64,000 nt of DNA, taken from assembly GCA_934045905.1 (NCBI GenBank), contig OW203765.1, positions 20,895,409 to 20,959,408 on the forward strand, in the 5' to 3' direction. The DNA is from Leuctra nigra. Its lineage: Eukaryota > Arthropoda > Insecta > Plecoptera > Leuctridae. The notes beneath the pieces were generated by a model. It worked only from the letters and a program-made list of their open reading frames with translations. It searched no databases and was not told the DNA's origin. A program made the translations under genes and the position numbers. The first letter of the stretch is position 1. Every line of letters begins with the position of its first letter. Of the stretch, positions 40,201 through 48,732 are shown in pieces.

Positions 40201-43200
40201 ATTTCAGAGTATTTTGTATTTTCAGCATTAATAAAATACTAAATACTGTAAAATGTATTAATGATATGAATTATTGTTATCTTTTGTCCAGAAATAGAGT
40301 GAATGTACAATGACTGTCAACAATAATTTTAAAGGAACAGAGAGTGTTATGATTATGCATTGGTAATTGGAATATAGTTATGTGTTGTCAGGCGCTTAGG
40401 AATATAGGGGGATAATCCCACCCCACTCGAGCAGACCGACCCCACATTCACCATACAAATGTAAGTTTCGCAACTCAGAATCACTTATAAATTGCATAAT
40501 TCCATAAAAACGCCCTGTGGGGCAACATAGAAGTATTTTTTGTTGTAATTTGATGTTCAGCATACCAGTAGGTATTTACTTTCAAATTGTTTATATTCGA
40601 AAAAACCACCTTGCGGAGCACGTTTGTTTGCTTCAGTTTGTCCTTTTTACAGCCCCAGAAAAACGCCCTGCATGGCTAAGACTGGGGCGCTTCGCCACCC
40701 AGCCCCCCCCCCCCCCCTTGCATGATGAAAGTAGTTCCTACGCGCCGGTGTGATGTCAATGTAAATCGAGATAACTTTCAATACCTTGCTAATCAGATCT
40801 TGGCGCCGGCAGAAATCAGGATTCGTGTCAGGGGTTGGGAGGGAGGGAGGGGAGGGGGGGGGGAGGGGTACGGCAACGCTTTGTTCCTCAGAGCGATTTT
40901 TGGTTTAACTTTTCACACTTTACTAACAATTTTGAGACGTTATGAGGGCTGAGTAGTGAGCGTGGCCTTGAAGAGGTTTTTAATCGATTTTTATCAATAT
41001 CTTTTACCAATGTTATTGTTAACAAAATAGGGCTTTGTACGAGTATTCAGAACACTTCAATGAAAATAATTCCATAGCTTGTAATGGTTTATTAGATTTA
41101 CTTTGTCCTACAGACGTTTAGTGCCCGAAAATTAGTAAAATTATGGCACTAAACATCTGTTGGACAAAATAAAACCAATAACTTATTCCAAACTATGAAA
41201 TTATTTTCATTGAACTGTTCTGAATACTCGTACAAAGCCCTATTTTGTTAACAATTACATTGGTAAAAGATATTGATAAAAATCGATAAAAAAAACTCTT
41301 CAAGGTCAAACTCACTACTCAGCCGTCTTAAGAGGTATCTTGTTTAAAAAATTCAACCTTAAAAATCATACAATCTTTACATTCATAGATGTTATTTGTC
41401 GGAAAAATTATTTGTTTGGATGTATTTCCAAAGGGTATTTTGTTTTTTAAATACGTATTTTGTATTTTGAAGCTAGGAGCTAAAGTATTTTGTATTTTGT
41501 ATTTTGTATTTTAATAGCAAAAAAATGAAGTATTTTGTATTTATGATACATTTTTTATGTATTTTGCCCATCTCTGCTTACGGTGTTTAGGTATAATTAA
41601 TTAACTTAAATCAAGAAATTATATATTTCTTTTAAACTTGACGTCTTTTTTCCAATCAGCAGTTGAAAATTAAAATGTAAATATTTCCAATCGGGAATTA
41701 CAGCTTATGGAACAAACGGAGTGAACGCTACGTAGAACGTTGTATATAAAAGCAATACACAAATATTTCAAATAATTGTCTGATTTTCAATGTCATCTGT
41801 TTTACCGACCAATCCGAACGTCGGAGCTGACAGATTTATAGTTCAGAAAACACACGAGCAGCTATTAGCGTCTGGAGCGGTCACTGATCGTTGAGTTCTC
41901 GTGGCTCATTGTTGAACTAGGTGGCCATAGGATTCAGTAACATGGTCGATAAAATAGAGAGATTCTTTTCCATTAATGGATTCTGGCAGATAAATGACAT
42001 CTTTTGAAGAATTCCATGCATATTGTTAGAAACAGTGTTGACAAATATTTACATTTCAAGTTACTTTATTATTGGGAATTACGAATCAACATTTCTCGAT
42101 ATTTAAAGTGTCTTACTTTTGCTATCTAGGTACTCGACCGCCGTTTTTCCACGTTTTCCGTGAAACTTTCCCCAACAACCCCCCAAAGGAATTCTGCGCA
42201 TGATGTGATCGACGGCGCTAACAAAATGTGGATCATTGTTGATAATAATTTATGTATATTTTTGGTTCTTTGTTCGACTTATAATATATATATATATATA
42301 TATATACCTATTACCTACACCGAATTACTTATATACACAGATTTGATGTATCAATAATATTTTTTAGCCCCTATCAGGAACATTGTAAAATAAAATATAA
42401 TCTTTTTAAGTTGAGTTCATTTTGCAATTAAATGTACTTACACATTATGTAATTTTACACCATCTTTGATATGCTTATTGAGAAAATTAAATTCAAAATT
42501 AGCTTAATTCAAGATAATAATTGTTATAATACGTACGGTTTATGTAATTTTTCATAACTTCTACGTAAGTTTTGTGAAAATTCCAATCCGTCATTGAAAA
42601 ATGCAATTACATTGTGATAAAAAAAATATGTGTACCTTTTTGTAATTATACATAAGAACATTAAAAAAAAATGTAATCCGTACTAATAAAATTCTTTGAC
42701 AGAAGTATAATAAAATAACGAACATATTTATGTAATTTTACATTACAATATTAAAACTAGACACTGAACCGGTCCAGGTAGTAACACGGTACCGGATGGA
42801 ATCTAGTCAGGAAACGAGCGCTGCGTTAGTAGACGATAACGGAAACGAATCGGTACATGGCCACACAGGTAGAAGGTCTGGTCCTATTTCGTATTCTTGT
42901 ATGTATAGTGGACGCTTATTTTGCAAAACAGGTACATTTTCGTAAAATCTTCGAAACAATTTACTAGGTTCATGCTAATGGTACAAAATTGTAATAATTT
43001 CGAACCACGGGCAAAGACTATTACATTTTTTTTTCACAGTGTAACGTGTGTAATAAAAGTTTAGAAATAATCTACATTTCTGATTTTACGCTTAACTTAA
43101 GATTCCATAAATTTCGTTCCATTCGTTCAAATTGATTGAAATCTTTACACAATTTTACACAATCGAATATAATTTGAAATTTTCGAACTGCGAAGATTGA

Positions 43201-46200
43201 GATCCAAACTTTCATAGTTCACACAGGAGTTTTTGGAACGGCGATTCGGAAATTCGGCAAACTTGGGAAGTTTGAAACGGCCGTGTGAATCCACCTTTTT
43301 GTATTTCGTACATGGATGTCAGAAAGTAACAGGAAGTCTAGTTAGGTTATAACAAAATATTTTACCAATATTTCAATTTTTCACATCCACATCTGTCAAA
43401 AGTGACGCTCGAACGTCATTTCAACTTATTCTTACGCCATTTGAAATTGCACGGATTCGTGCATACACGGATTGGTGCGAATAGTCTTGGCCTTTCCTAA
43501 AAGCTCTAGAGATGGAATTATGCCACCGACCACAAGAAAGTCTGTTATAGCTTTATTTCCGAAGCCTGGTGATAGGCTGGAAATGAAAAACTGGTGACCA
43601 ATATGATCCTTTACCTCTCTGTTGAGCGCCATAAACCATAATAATATCTATCTATCTGAATTGTATTATTATACGAATGCGATCATATAACTTTTATTCA
43701 ACATTGAATCAATGTCAAATCATTTCCTTTTCGAAGCCAAGTCTCTTCAACTAAAAAAAATAGAAGAAATCTAAGAATTCAGCTCTGAAAAGTAGTGATA
43801 TCAAAAAATTGGCCAAGTCAAAACTTTTCAAAAAATACTTGGCTCATCGTTTTTTTAGGGCATGTATAGATGAGTATATTTTATTTCCTGCCTATTTCTA
43901 TGCACGATGCGCCAAGTATTTTTTTAAAAGTTTTGACTTGGCCAATTTTTTGATATCACTAATTTTCAGTGCTCAATTCTTAGATTTCTTCTATTTTTTT
44001 TAGATGAAGAGACTTGGCTGGTATTTTTACACGGAGTGTTTTTTTTATGGGGTATAGGTTACTTGGGGGGATTCCAAATTATGGATGTATGATCCAAATA
44101 TGGCCTGACGGTTGTTAAAAAAGCATTCTATTTGTTTCAGTAGTGAAATTTTGAAAACAGTTACGTTGAAGAAATCCTAACATTTTAAAAGCTTTGGCGC
44201 AAGTCAAAATGATGTGTTTTTGAAAGATAAGTCAGTATTAAGTATTACCCCTAAATCCCTGACCTTTTTTAACTCGAAGAAGCACATTTTTATTTAACTG
44301 CCATCGATCGCACCAGCAGGAGAGAGCTGTCAGGTCATCTTGCAGTTTGACACAACGAAACAAAGACGCGAACATGCGAATGTAAACATGGACGATTTCC
44401 TTCGTTAAATGTATCCATTTTGCGAAAGCGAACCGAGAACGAAGCGAATGCGATGCGAGTATGGGAACTTACCTTAATGCTATCTTAATGTCAGTGAAAT
44501 GAAATCGGTCGCGACGAAATTAAAAAAAAGATATAGAATTACGGTCTTTAGAGATACTAGGAAAACGCTCTGAGTAACGCGTTGATGAGCGAGCACGGAT
44601 ACGCGCAACACCTCGAACCGAAATTCTGTCTATCGAAAATGTCATTAAAAGCCAATTCTAAAATTTCGCCACAGATTTGTATAAAAATCACAAAAAATTC
44701 CTAAAATATTGGTCCAAATAACCATGCAAAGCTTTAAGTTGATCGATTGAACCTTTATGATTGAACGGTTCCGTGTTAATTTTCAAAAATTATAGGAACT
44801 CCTTCAAAAAATATACCTAAGACCACTCATATGATATAAGTGTGTCTACACAATATCAGATCGACTGTTGAACGGTCATTATCAGTTTCATATGCGTTTG
44901 ATAGTTTCTGCTCTAACTACCTTGCCTTGAACTGAAGAGTCGAAGTCGCCGTGAATTTGACAGCCAACACGCAAAATGACCGTAAAATGTCAATAACTTT
45001 TGGATTTAAACACAGATTAGTATGACAATTGTCAAAAATTCAGATAATGTTGGTCCCAACCACCATGCGAAGTTATAAGTTGATCGTTCAATCGGTTATA
45101 GTTTAAATTTCTAAAAACACAGGAAAGATGGTTTTAAATTTTAACCAATGGGAGGATTTGGCTGAAACTTTGTTTGATTGGGTACAATGTTGGGGGTAAT
45201 GACGTGTCAAAATTTCAATTTGATCAAAACAACCAATCGAAAGTTAATTTTTTTTTAAATTTGAACCAATCAATGGATTTCAAAAAAATTAGGGTCTGCA
45301 ACAATCAGAAATGTTACGTACATGTGTGCAAAATTTCAGCTCGATCGAAGAAAAACTCTGACCTGTATATCGTCAGTAACAGAAAAAAAATAAATAAAAA
45401 AAAAAAAAAACAGAGGTCCGTGCCAAAAGAGCCAAAAGGAGACGCTCGCTTCGCTCGCTCAATAATCACTTTGTGACTTTGTTCTACAGATTTGGATGGT
45501 CTTTCACGCGACGTGGTTTGTGAAACCGCGTATAATCGCCTACGTAGCTTGCATCAATGAGGTGTTTTCGTACGTAGCAGTATTCGGTGGTATCCTCATA
45601 GTCGGAGGCTTGGTCGTCAGCTACATCGTCGGCCAACCGCACAAGGGCGTGGTGAGTGCTAGAAAGAAACAATTAGTGCTAGTGCTAAGAACTGAAAAGG
45701 CTGTATAGTTACGGTCTTCCTACACCTCACATCTCAACGACAAAATTACAGGAAAACGCTCTGTGTAATGCGTTATAAGCGAGCATTCGTATTGCATGCG
45801 AATTCATTTGCGTGTAAAAGTTATACTCTCCTGCCTTAGACCGTGGAAAGCTAGGAAAACACTGTCAAAAGAGATTTTTTTTGAAGTTATTCGAATAAAT
45901 TATTTGGGAAATATTTCAAAACAACCATATTAAAGTGTCTACATATTATAAAATTCCCGAAATTTGTGAAAAAAAAAAAAAAAAAATAAGGGCTCAACCG
46001 ATCGAACATTCAATTTTTTTTTTTGAAATTACCATCATAAATTATTTTTTCCAACATTTTGTATAAAAGAATCATAAAATTTAATTTAACTTGCAACTCC
46101 TGTCTTATAGCGAGATTTTAATTTATTGCTTTCCGAGAAGGAACAAAACTTCAGCACTGGAGGTATAGGGAAATCATTTAGTTTTTGGTTTATAACTTAT

Positions 46201-48732
46201 AAAATAGCACGCGTTGGTATTGTTTTCGTTTTTTTCCTAATAGAATGTCCATCTATCTAGAAATCAGTTTATTTCAAAAAACTGATCATGGATCAGTTTT
46301 TTGATCATGTACTAAAATCATGGAGCGGACTAGTAGCTGATTTACGTCCTTGAGCATAGTAGAAATATATTACTAACAAGTGATAGTTCCACTATGGTCC
46401 TTGAGGGCAGTGCCGAGCGTTTCAGTCTAGTCGCATGGAAAAGACTATAGGTAATATAACTACTAGCATCTAGACTCTCCACGGGCAGACGTAAAAGCTG
46501 TCTTGAAGCAAGTATAGGGCCGTCACAAAACAACTCGCATAAGAAAATATGTGGATGTCCCCGGTATAAATACTGAATAAATCATATCAAAATAATTAAT
46601 ATTAATTTATTTACATATATTTATATGATTTATTCCTGTATTTAGCGATATAATTGTTTCAATGCTTTCAAATATGATTTTTGAGGATGACATTCTTGGA
46701 GGGGCACTGCCCCATGTGCTCCTATTGACCGGCCGCCACTGTTTTTTTTGAAATAACATTAAATCTCAGTAAAATTCAAAACTCAAAAATAGCATGGCAA
46801 TTGTCATTGTTTTAATGACCTAGATAAGACTACATGTTAAAAATAGGAATGTAAAACTACTATAGCTCAAAATCTCGACTCGTGAAGTTGTTCATATTTC
46901 ACAGTATCTTGTAAACAGTGATTATTGATACCTCTTTAAGGGGACTGTAGGCAAAGCTTTTCAAAATATAATATTTTTTATTATTATTAATTAAATTACA
47001 GTATCTAACATTTTATCTGATTAAAACTATATGCTAGAAATACCATATTTAATTAGAAGTCACCAAAAAATATTGTGTAGTATAACTTTTTTGAAGCTTT
47101 TCCCTCTCCTTGATCCTGCGATGAATTTAGTTGTTATGTTTTGTTTTAACAGAGTCATTATTTCTCCTTTTGTGAACTTCACAATGTTTAGGAACAATTA
47201 TTTCTTAAACTATAAGCATAGAGGTAAGAAGGGAGCTATAGCTATAAGAGCTATAGGTATAGTCCTGATTTGTTTTGTGTACACATCATAGGACCATAGA
47301 GGTAAGAAGGGTCATGGAGTAAGTTTAAATAGTACTGGCTAGGACATCGGCCAAACTTTCTCTCGCTTGGATGGCGCTTGAGACACGTCAACTCAAAACT
47401 ACAACGAGAGAAACATTTTTGATATAAGAAATGAGCGTCACCACGGAACTTTTATGGCACTTTCTCTGTGCGTGCTTTTTTTTGCCTGCAGTGCCCATAT
47501 CAAACCGTTTAACTAATCGATGTGAAATTTTGCACACATCCAAGCGGTCTCTGGGATCGTTTTTGAACAAGATCATATATGATTGCTTGATAACTGAAAA
47601 TTGATTGTAGCTCACACCGTTCGACGGATCAAATTGAAATTTTGCACAGACTTACGCCGTCTTAAGACGGCTGGGTAGTGAGTTTGACCTTGAATGGTTT
47701 TTAATCGATTTTTATCAATATCTTTTACATTATGTAATTGTTAACAAAATATGGCTTTGTACGCGTATTCAGAACAGTTCAATGAAAATAATTTCATAGT
47801 TTGGAATACGCTATTAGTTTTATTTTGTCCAACAGATGTTTAGTGCGCGAAAATGAGTAAAATTATGGCACTAAACATCTGTTGGACAAAACAAAATAAA
47901 ATTAATAACTTATTCCAAACTATGAAATTATTTTCATTGAACAGTTCTGAAGACGCGCACAAAGCCCTATTTTGTTAACAATTTCATTGGTAAAAGACAT
48001 TGATAAAAATCTATAAAAAAAAACTTTTCAATGTCAAACTCACTACCCAGCCGTCTTAAGCCGGTCTAGCCGCTTTCACATAAAGCGCAATAAGGGAAAA
48101 GCGGGTTGCGTTTTTTCCGCTTTTCGCTTTTCGCGCTTTATGTGAAACCGGCTTTATAGTTTTAGGATGTTAATTTCATGGAAATCCGTAAGCACGAGAC
48201 ATATCAAATCACATGCAGTACGAAATGGCTCGCTCATCAACGCGTTACACTGAGCGTTTCCTAGTAAAATATAATATGTGTATAGGAGGTGTGTGGAAAA
48301 TCTGAGGAATACGAAAGAGAGTGGACTGAATTTGTCTCACTTCTATAGCTGTCATTGTTTTTCTCTTTCTAGTCGTTGATTCTCATGGCAAGCCTTGCCA
48401 TTATACATATCCTCTGCGGCCTTACTGCCTTCATCAACTACCTACTGAAAAACAAGGACACAAAACATGAATCTTGCAAGGGGACACCACTCGCCTCATC
48501 TTTACATGGTGTTAAAGCTATGAACATCTTTGACATCGACGATTTTATTAACCCCGACCATATTGAAAAAGCTAAGAAACAATATTATGGTTCTACACAA
48601 AATTCTGGAGGTGTTTTTGACAAGGAAGCTACCCTCATCTTTAGCTTATTTTGTTTTACCACCGGCATCTTGATGATCGTCGACTGCGTCCTCACAGGGC
48701 TGAAAACCAAGGGGAGGGTCCTTCAGCCGTGA
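13208..48732 (+). CDS. Membrane gene 2: two-unit, eight-helix protein (MARVEL-like topology), 318 aa
   Basis: Five exons, 13208-13258, 15971-16117, 16867-17103, 45490-45651 and 48373-48732, all phase 0. Unit 1 (residues 1-130) has helices at about 10-27, 33-61, 69-89 and 101-127. Unit 2 (131-318) has helices at about 141-157, 174-194, 200-222 and 285-309, with a 60-residue polar loop before the last. Each unit has the same exon plan as membrane gene 1, and exon 3 joins the end of unit 1 to the start of unit 2. Gene 3 has the same plan, and both have exon 4 ending at residue 199. Intron 3 is about 28.4 kb with a GC donor (GCAAGT). It contains a nested antisense gene fragment and many repeats. 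AATAAA is at 48910-48915. Function is not recognised. An alternative is that exons 1-3 form a separate truncated transcript ending at 17229. Confidence 0.75.
13693..13812. mobile_element. Short TIR MITE, family C copy 1
   Basis: TATTCTAGAACGTTTTCC at one end and TCTAGAATA at the other, with GGTCACGGCCATAAGG inside. Copies at 37675 and 53189. In intron 1 of membrane gene 2. Confidence 0.7.
14394..14843. mobile_element. TIR element, about 450 bp
   Basis: The left end GTCGTTTTCGGC, with ACTGGGGTTGCACTGAG just inside, is matched by CTCAGTGCAACCCCAGTGCC and GAAAACGAC at the right end. The middle holds further partial copies of the end sequence near 14500 and 14735. No transposase. In intron 1 of membrane gene 2. 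Confidence 0.7.
14995..15245. mobile_element. Family D element, degraded
   Basis: Carries AGTCTTTCAATACTCTG at both ends in the same sense, with CATGGCAACAACCAATG-like sequence inside. A cleaner copy is at 30346-30492. Confidence 0.4.
15700..15897. mobile_element. Foldback MITE, about 198 bp
   Basis: CGATTTACACGGTCACATT faces an ACCGTGTAAATCG end, and AACTTCTGTGTCACATTC faces GAATGTGACACAGAAGTT. Arms of about 60 bp around a short loop, 75 bp upstream of exon 2 of membrane gene 2. Confidence 0.7.
15971..16117 (+). CDS. Membrane gene 2 exon 2
   Basis: 49 codons between GTTCTCCAG and GTAAGT. It completes helix 1 (ACIVGVFFYEL) and codes helix 2 (ILLVVVACHTYVLIFGVLIL), ending GKIAFF against GKNDFF in gene 3. 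Confidence 0.82.
16395..16470 (+). repeat. LINE-like 3' tail
   Basis: AATAAAG followed by repeats of TTGAATTGAA, as at the 3' ends of several insect non-LTR retrotransposons. A similar TTCAATTCAATTCAAT tract is near 33990. No coding part is attached. Confidence 0.35.
16867..17103 (+). CDS. Membrane gene 2 exon 3 (joins unit 1 to unit 2)
   Basis: 79 codons: helix 3 (FFGAIGAVLHISASLSLFAV), helix 4 (FSAIFFLASGILLAVAFLME), then the start of unit 2, FDMKFAIL. The homologous gene 3 exon ends at IIKLATL followed by GTTAGT. Here the same point reads GCAAGT, a GC donor. Reading through would add 41 codons to a stop at 17229. Confidence 0.78.
17104..18400. other. Start of the 28-kb intron; no gene seen
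   Basis: Includes the 17104-17229 read-through frame. Around 17440-17530 there is a CACGGATTGGTG-type repeat that recurs near 43450. Confidence 0.4.
18410..18680 (+). repeat. Two-copy tandem duplication, about 135 bp unit
   Basis: CAGCAACTT, then AATAAACTGAT and GGAATATTCATAAATGGAAC blocks occur twice in the same order, at about 18411 and 18546. The copies have diverged by roughly 15% by eye. Confidence 0.6.
19346..20370 (+). repeat. Tandem repeat, about 3.5 units of 280-295 bp
   Basis: The block CAGTAAACAGAGATTATCCT starts near 19347, 19633, 19918 and 20212. Each is followed by CCATCTATGAAACAATTTAC and AAGATCTAGAACT. Short minus-strand open frames across it are by-products of the repeat. 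Confidence 0.8.
20378..20770. mobile_element. Foldback element with near-perfect arms of about 180 bp
   Basis: AGGCAAACGGAAGCGA at the left end and its inverse at the right. The arms match over nearly their whole length with a loop of roughly 30 bp near 20575. The flanks read CTTAAA on both sides (a 6-bp repeat), or TTAA with one mismatch in the ends. A decayed copy lies at 24425-24600. No coding capacity. Confidence 0.85.
20771..22226. other. Intronic sequence with no confident gene
   Basis: A minus-strand frame at 21069-20824 is Cys-rich with a hydrophobic C-terminal end (HLGFIAFASCVFVIVAQLF) and a plausible acceptor at about 21075. Without a partner exon I do not call it a gene. A fragment of MITE family A lies near 21450-21525. 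Confidence 0.35.
22227..22434. mobile_element. Foldback MITE, about 208 bp, family E
   Basis: CACACGGCCGTTCCAAACTT and its inverse AAGTTTGGAACGGCCGTGTG form long arms, with GGAACGGCGATTC and its inverse inside. Half of a second copy is at 43185-43300. Confidence 0.75.
22698..22756. repeat. Perfect 24-bp hairpin with an 11-nt loop
   Basis: The arm AGACTAGACCTACACTTCCC extends to 22721 through CCGC. Its exact inverse occupies 22733-22756. It is GC-rich in the inner half and isolated from other repeats. Confidence 0.9.
23040..23215. repeat. Degenerate inverted repeat of GATTGCGATC-type words
   Basis: TTTGATTGCGATCCAGTTCG on the left faces GATATTGGATCGCAATCGAA on the right, with several CAATCGAGAT words between. 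Possibly an old MITE. Confidence 0.4.
24425..24600. mobile_element. Decayed copy of the 20378-20770 foldback
   Basis: Shares ACTACACTATGACC, TGAGGTCGTACC and TGTGGCATTATTTAGT blocks in the same order as that foldback, with many changes and lost ends. Confidence 0.55.
24700..24850 (-). CDS. SAMD3-like fragment, last exon
   Basis: 151 nt from GGTTTCAG to TAG. Codes HIFNIDGGEGNKVQRSGNKG, then NVLTLTRDVETYRRAW and a basic end. Confidence 0.5.
24700..26546 (-). CDS. C-terminal part of a SAMD3-like protein, nested antisense in the membrane gene 2 intron
   Basis: Three minus-strand exons, 26546-26265, 25959-25721 and 24850-24700, join in frame (phases 0 and 2) and give 223 aa ending in TAG. The sequence runs KEHLMTHFRTLMGFDL ... 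NETTDPYVVYFE, then VVENNCIEGAITASQAILLS, then FALYYIFAMQYP and a terminal HIFNIDGGEGNKV segment. From memory, the helix with an ALYY-type motif followed by a W/F-IQR turn is the usual C-terminal end of a widely copied family annotated as sterile alpha motif domain-containing protein 3-like. No SAM domain is present here. Exon 1 has an acceptor (TTTTTTTGTAG), so upstream exons are expected but were not found. It may be a truncated copy. Family call is moderate. Confidence 0.5.
25721..25959 (-). CDS. SAMD3-like fragment, second exon
   Basis: 239 nt between TTCACAG and GTAGAG, ending in phase 2. It carries the most family-like part, ITASQAILLSFALYYIFAMQ, then LSATMEWIQR across the junction. Confidence 0.55.
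26265..26546 (-). CDS. SAMD3-like fragment, first visible exon
   Basis: 94 codons between TTTGTAG and GTAATT, phase 0. Contains SEDEAFVHLIMMLAEKWNE. The SINE at 26690 lies just upstream, where the 5' part of the gene should be. Confidence 0.5.
26690..26935 (-). repeat. tRNA-derived SINE, copy 3
   Basis: Reverse copy with the B-box-like motif near 26900, a GATGATGATGATG microsatellite at 26750-26765, and the 3' end near 26695 (GGCTTAACGTCGCAC on the plus strand). Confidence 0.75.
26952..27546 (+). repeat. Two-copy tandem repeat, about 298 bp unit, with C-runs
   Basis: GTGACATTTTT, AACAATTAAAAATATCG, ACTCCGCCATTTTTATT and GATATGCACCGTAGCCTATG occur twice in the same order, starting at about 26952 and 27250. 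Each unit ends in a C-rich stretch of different length. Confidence 0.75.
27726..27895. repeat. Long C homopolymer tracts
   Basis: C-runs of more than 15 bp near 27726 and 27877. Similar runs of C or G occur near 25610, 27166, 28425, 28740, 31790, 33430, 40700 and 54325. Confidence 0.8.
28107..28330 (+). pseudogene. 3' end of a LINE reverse transcriptase ORF
   Basis: Reads RLKWFGRLKGMGQERIPRRK, then MGGKRKSGRPRTKWMSGV and a short end. The WFG-RIPR-GKR-GRPR-W series is the usual C-terminal end of many non-LTR retrotransposon polyproteins. The upstream frame is broken, so this is a dead fragment. Confidence 0.7.
28915..29172 (+). repeat. tRNA-derived SINE, copy 4 (fullest)
   Basis: GGTCAGAGGTAACGCTCTGA leads to the B-box-like GGTTCGATTCC at 28954-28964. 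The body follows with CCTCAGTCGACC, a CATCATCATCATC microsatellite and an end at TTGCGACATACG. The head resembles a tRNA without folding perfectly. Confidence 0.8.
29876..30286. mobile_element. TIR element whose ends are themselves palindromic, 411 bp
   Basis: Left end GACTATTTT plus TACAGTGAAAATAGCATC, right end the inverse (GATGCTATTTTCACTGTAC, then AATAGTC). The TIR spans about 46 bp and contains an inner CTATTTTCAC/GTGAAAATAG palindrome, so each end can fold alone. Confidence 0.75.
30346..30492. mobile_element. Family D short TIR element, 147 bp
   Basis: GGCCCGGTCTTTCAATACTC at the left and CATTGAAAGACCGGCCC at the right, flanked by TTA on both sides. The centre has TTGTTGCCATGGCAATATAG. 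Confidence 0.7.
31105..31380 (-). other. Possible exon of unknown gene
   Basis: The minus strand ends in CTTTGAAG followed by a good donor, GTATGT, at 31103-31104. One frame before it reads QRWILKINCSLNKNIFE. No matching acceptor or partner exon is certain. It could be an upstream exon of the SAMD3-like fragment. Confidence 0.25.
31886..32811. mobile_element. ETS/CRE-bearing repeat, copy A
   Basis: Starts TCTAGTGGAGCGGTCGCTCC, which contains the palindrome GTGGAGCGGTCGCTCCAC, as does the copy at 49310. Inside are diverged internal repeats carrying ACCGGAAGTGACGTCAT (perfect at 32322, one mismatch at 32445, diverged at 32602). It runs into the foldback at 32812. Confidence 0.7.
32812..33215. 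mobile_element. Foldback, near-perfect arms of about 168 bp, copy 1
   Basis: The arm from ATCCCCATAAAAAAACACTC to TACTTGGCGCATCG is mirrored at 33051-33215, around a loop of about 70 bp. Same family as 43737-44056 and 50522-52364. In copies 1 and 3 it follows the ETS/CRE repeat directly. Confidence 0.88.
33216..37674. other. Intron sequence with degraded repeats; no gene called
   Basis: Includes a C-run near 33430, a family B MITE relic at about 34260-34480 and a GC-rich patch near 35835. A plus frame at 36718-36933 has no recognisable product. Confidence 0.4.
37675..37797. mobile_element. Short TIR MITE, family C copy 2
   Basis: Shares AACGTTTTCCCAATTCCATT, GGTCACGGCCATAAGG and AAAAGTTCTAGAATA with copies at 13693 and 53189. 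Confidence 0.7.
39000..39265. mobile_element. MITE family B relic
   Basis: ACCATGGTAACACATTGTTG and CGTCACACATTTTC match 34320-34400, and the right end GGAGACTTCCCTA matches the termini at 7176 and 58827. Left end not resolved. Confidence 0.55.
40103..41576. mobile_element. hAT-like element, 1474 bp, with a nested insertion
   Basis: Ends CAGAGATGGGCA and TGCCCATCTCTG, flanked by identical 8-bp CTTACGGT at 40095-40102 and 41577-41584. Subterminal parts are repeats of GTATTTTGTATTTT. The interior holds a C-run and a foldback of the family at 47650. No transposase frame is visible. Confidence 0.88.
40945..41337. mobile_element. Foldback/TTAA element nested in the hAT-like element
   Basis: AGGGCTGAGTAGTGAG faces CTCACTACTCAGCCGTCTTA. 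The arms include AACAAAATAGGGCTTTGTAC and its inverse, GTACAAAGCCCTATTTTGTT. Same family as 47650-48060, with the left end damaged. Confidence 0.75.
41585..43736. other. Intron sequence, no gene seen
   Basis: A TATATATA microsatellite lies at about 42286-42306. Half of a family E foldback is at 43185-43300, and the CACGGATTGGTG repeat at 43450-43480. Confidence 0.4.
43737..44056. mobile_element. Foldback of the 32812 family, copy 2
   Basis: AAGCCAAGTCTCTTCAACTA and its inverse near 44000, with TACTTGGCTCATCG and CGATGCGCCAAGTA at the loop. The left end lacks the first 30 bp (the CACTCCGTGT segment) that the right end keeps. Confidence 0.8.
44057..45489. other. Right end of the 28-kb intron; repeats only
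   Basis: Contains the AACGCGTTGATGAGCGAGC repeat near 44577. A diverged repeat with GAGGATTTGGCTGAAACTTTG at 45153 is also seen near 29570. Confidence 0.4.
45490..45651 (+). CDS. Membrane gene 2 exon 4
   Basis: 54 codons from CTACAG to GTGAGT. Helix 5 (IWMVFHATWFV) and helix 6 (YVAVFGGILIVGGLVVSYIV), ending GQPHKGV against GDPHRGL in gene 3 and DTPHQLL in gene 1. This three-way match shows that it belongs to this gene although 28 kb away from exon 3. Confidence 0.8.
45652..47645. other. Left part of membrane gene 2 intron 4; no gene seen
   Basis: AT-rich, with a copy of the AACGCTCTGTGTAATGCGTT repeat at about 45753. Small frames at 46342-46533 and 47031-47291 show no recognisable product. 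Confidence 0.4.
47650..48058. mobile_element. TTAA-flanked foldback element, about 400 bp
   Basis: GTCTTAAGACGGCTGGGTAG at the left and CTACCCAGCCGTCTTAAG at the right, so TTAA flanks GACGGCTGGG ends, as expected for piggyBac-type insertion. The arms match over most of their length, including ACTAAACATCTGTTGGACAA. In intron 4 of membrane gene 2. Confidence 0.75.
48058..48154. repeat. Short hairpin element, about 95 bp
   Basis: AGCCGGT, with GCTTTCACATAAAGCGC just inside, faces GCGCTTTATGTGAAACCGGC, around a GCGGGTTGCG-type centre. It abuts the TTAA element on its left. Confidence 0.7.
48373..48732 (+). CDS. Membrane gene 2 exon 5 (stop)
   Basis: 119 codons and TGA. Helix 7 (LILMASLAIIHILCGLTAFI), a polar loop of about 60 residues with one Cys and an acidic IFDIDDF stretch, helix 8 (FSLFCFTTGILMIVDCVLTG) and the tail KTKGRVLQP. 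Acceptor CTCTTTCTAG. Confidence 0.85.
   Translation, partial: SLILMASLAIIHILCGLTAFINYLLKNKDTKHESCKGTPLASSLHGVKAMNIFDIDDFINPDHIEKAKKQYYGSTQNSGGVFDKEATLIFSLFCFTTGILMIVDCVLTGLKTKGRVLQP

Noticed and set aside
47031..47291. 86-codon plus-strand frame in membrane gene 2 intron 4
   Set aside because: Begins and ends in AT-rich repeat-like sequence, has no splice context and resembles no family I know.
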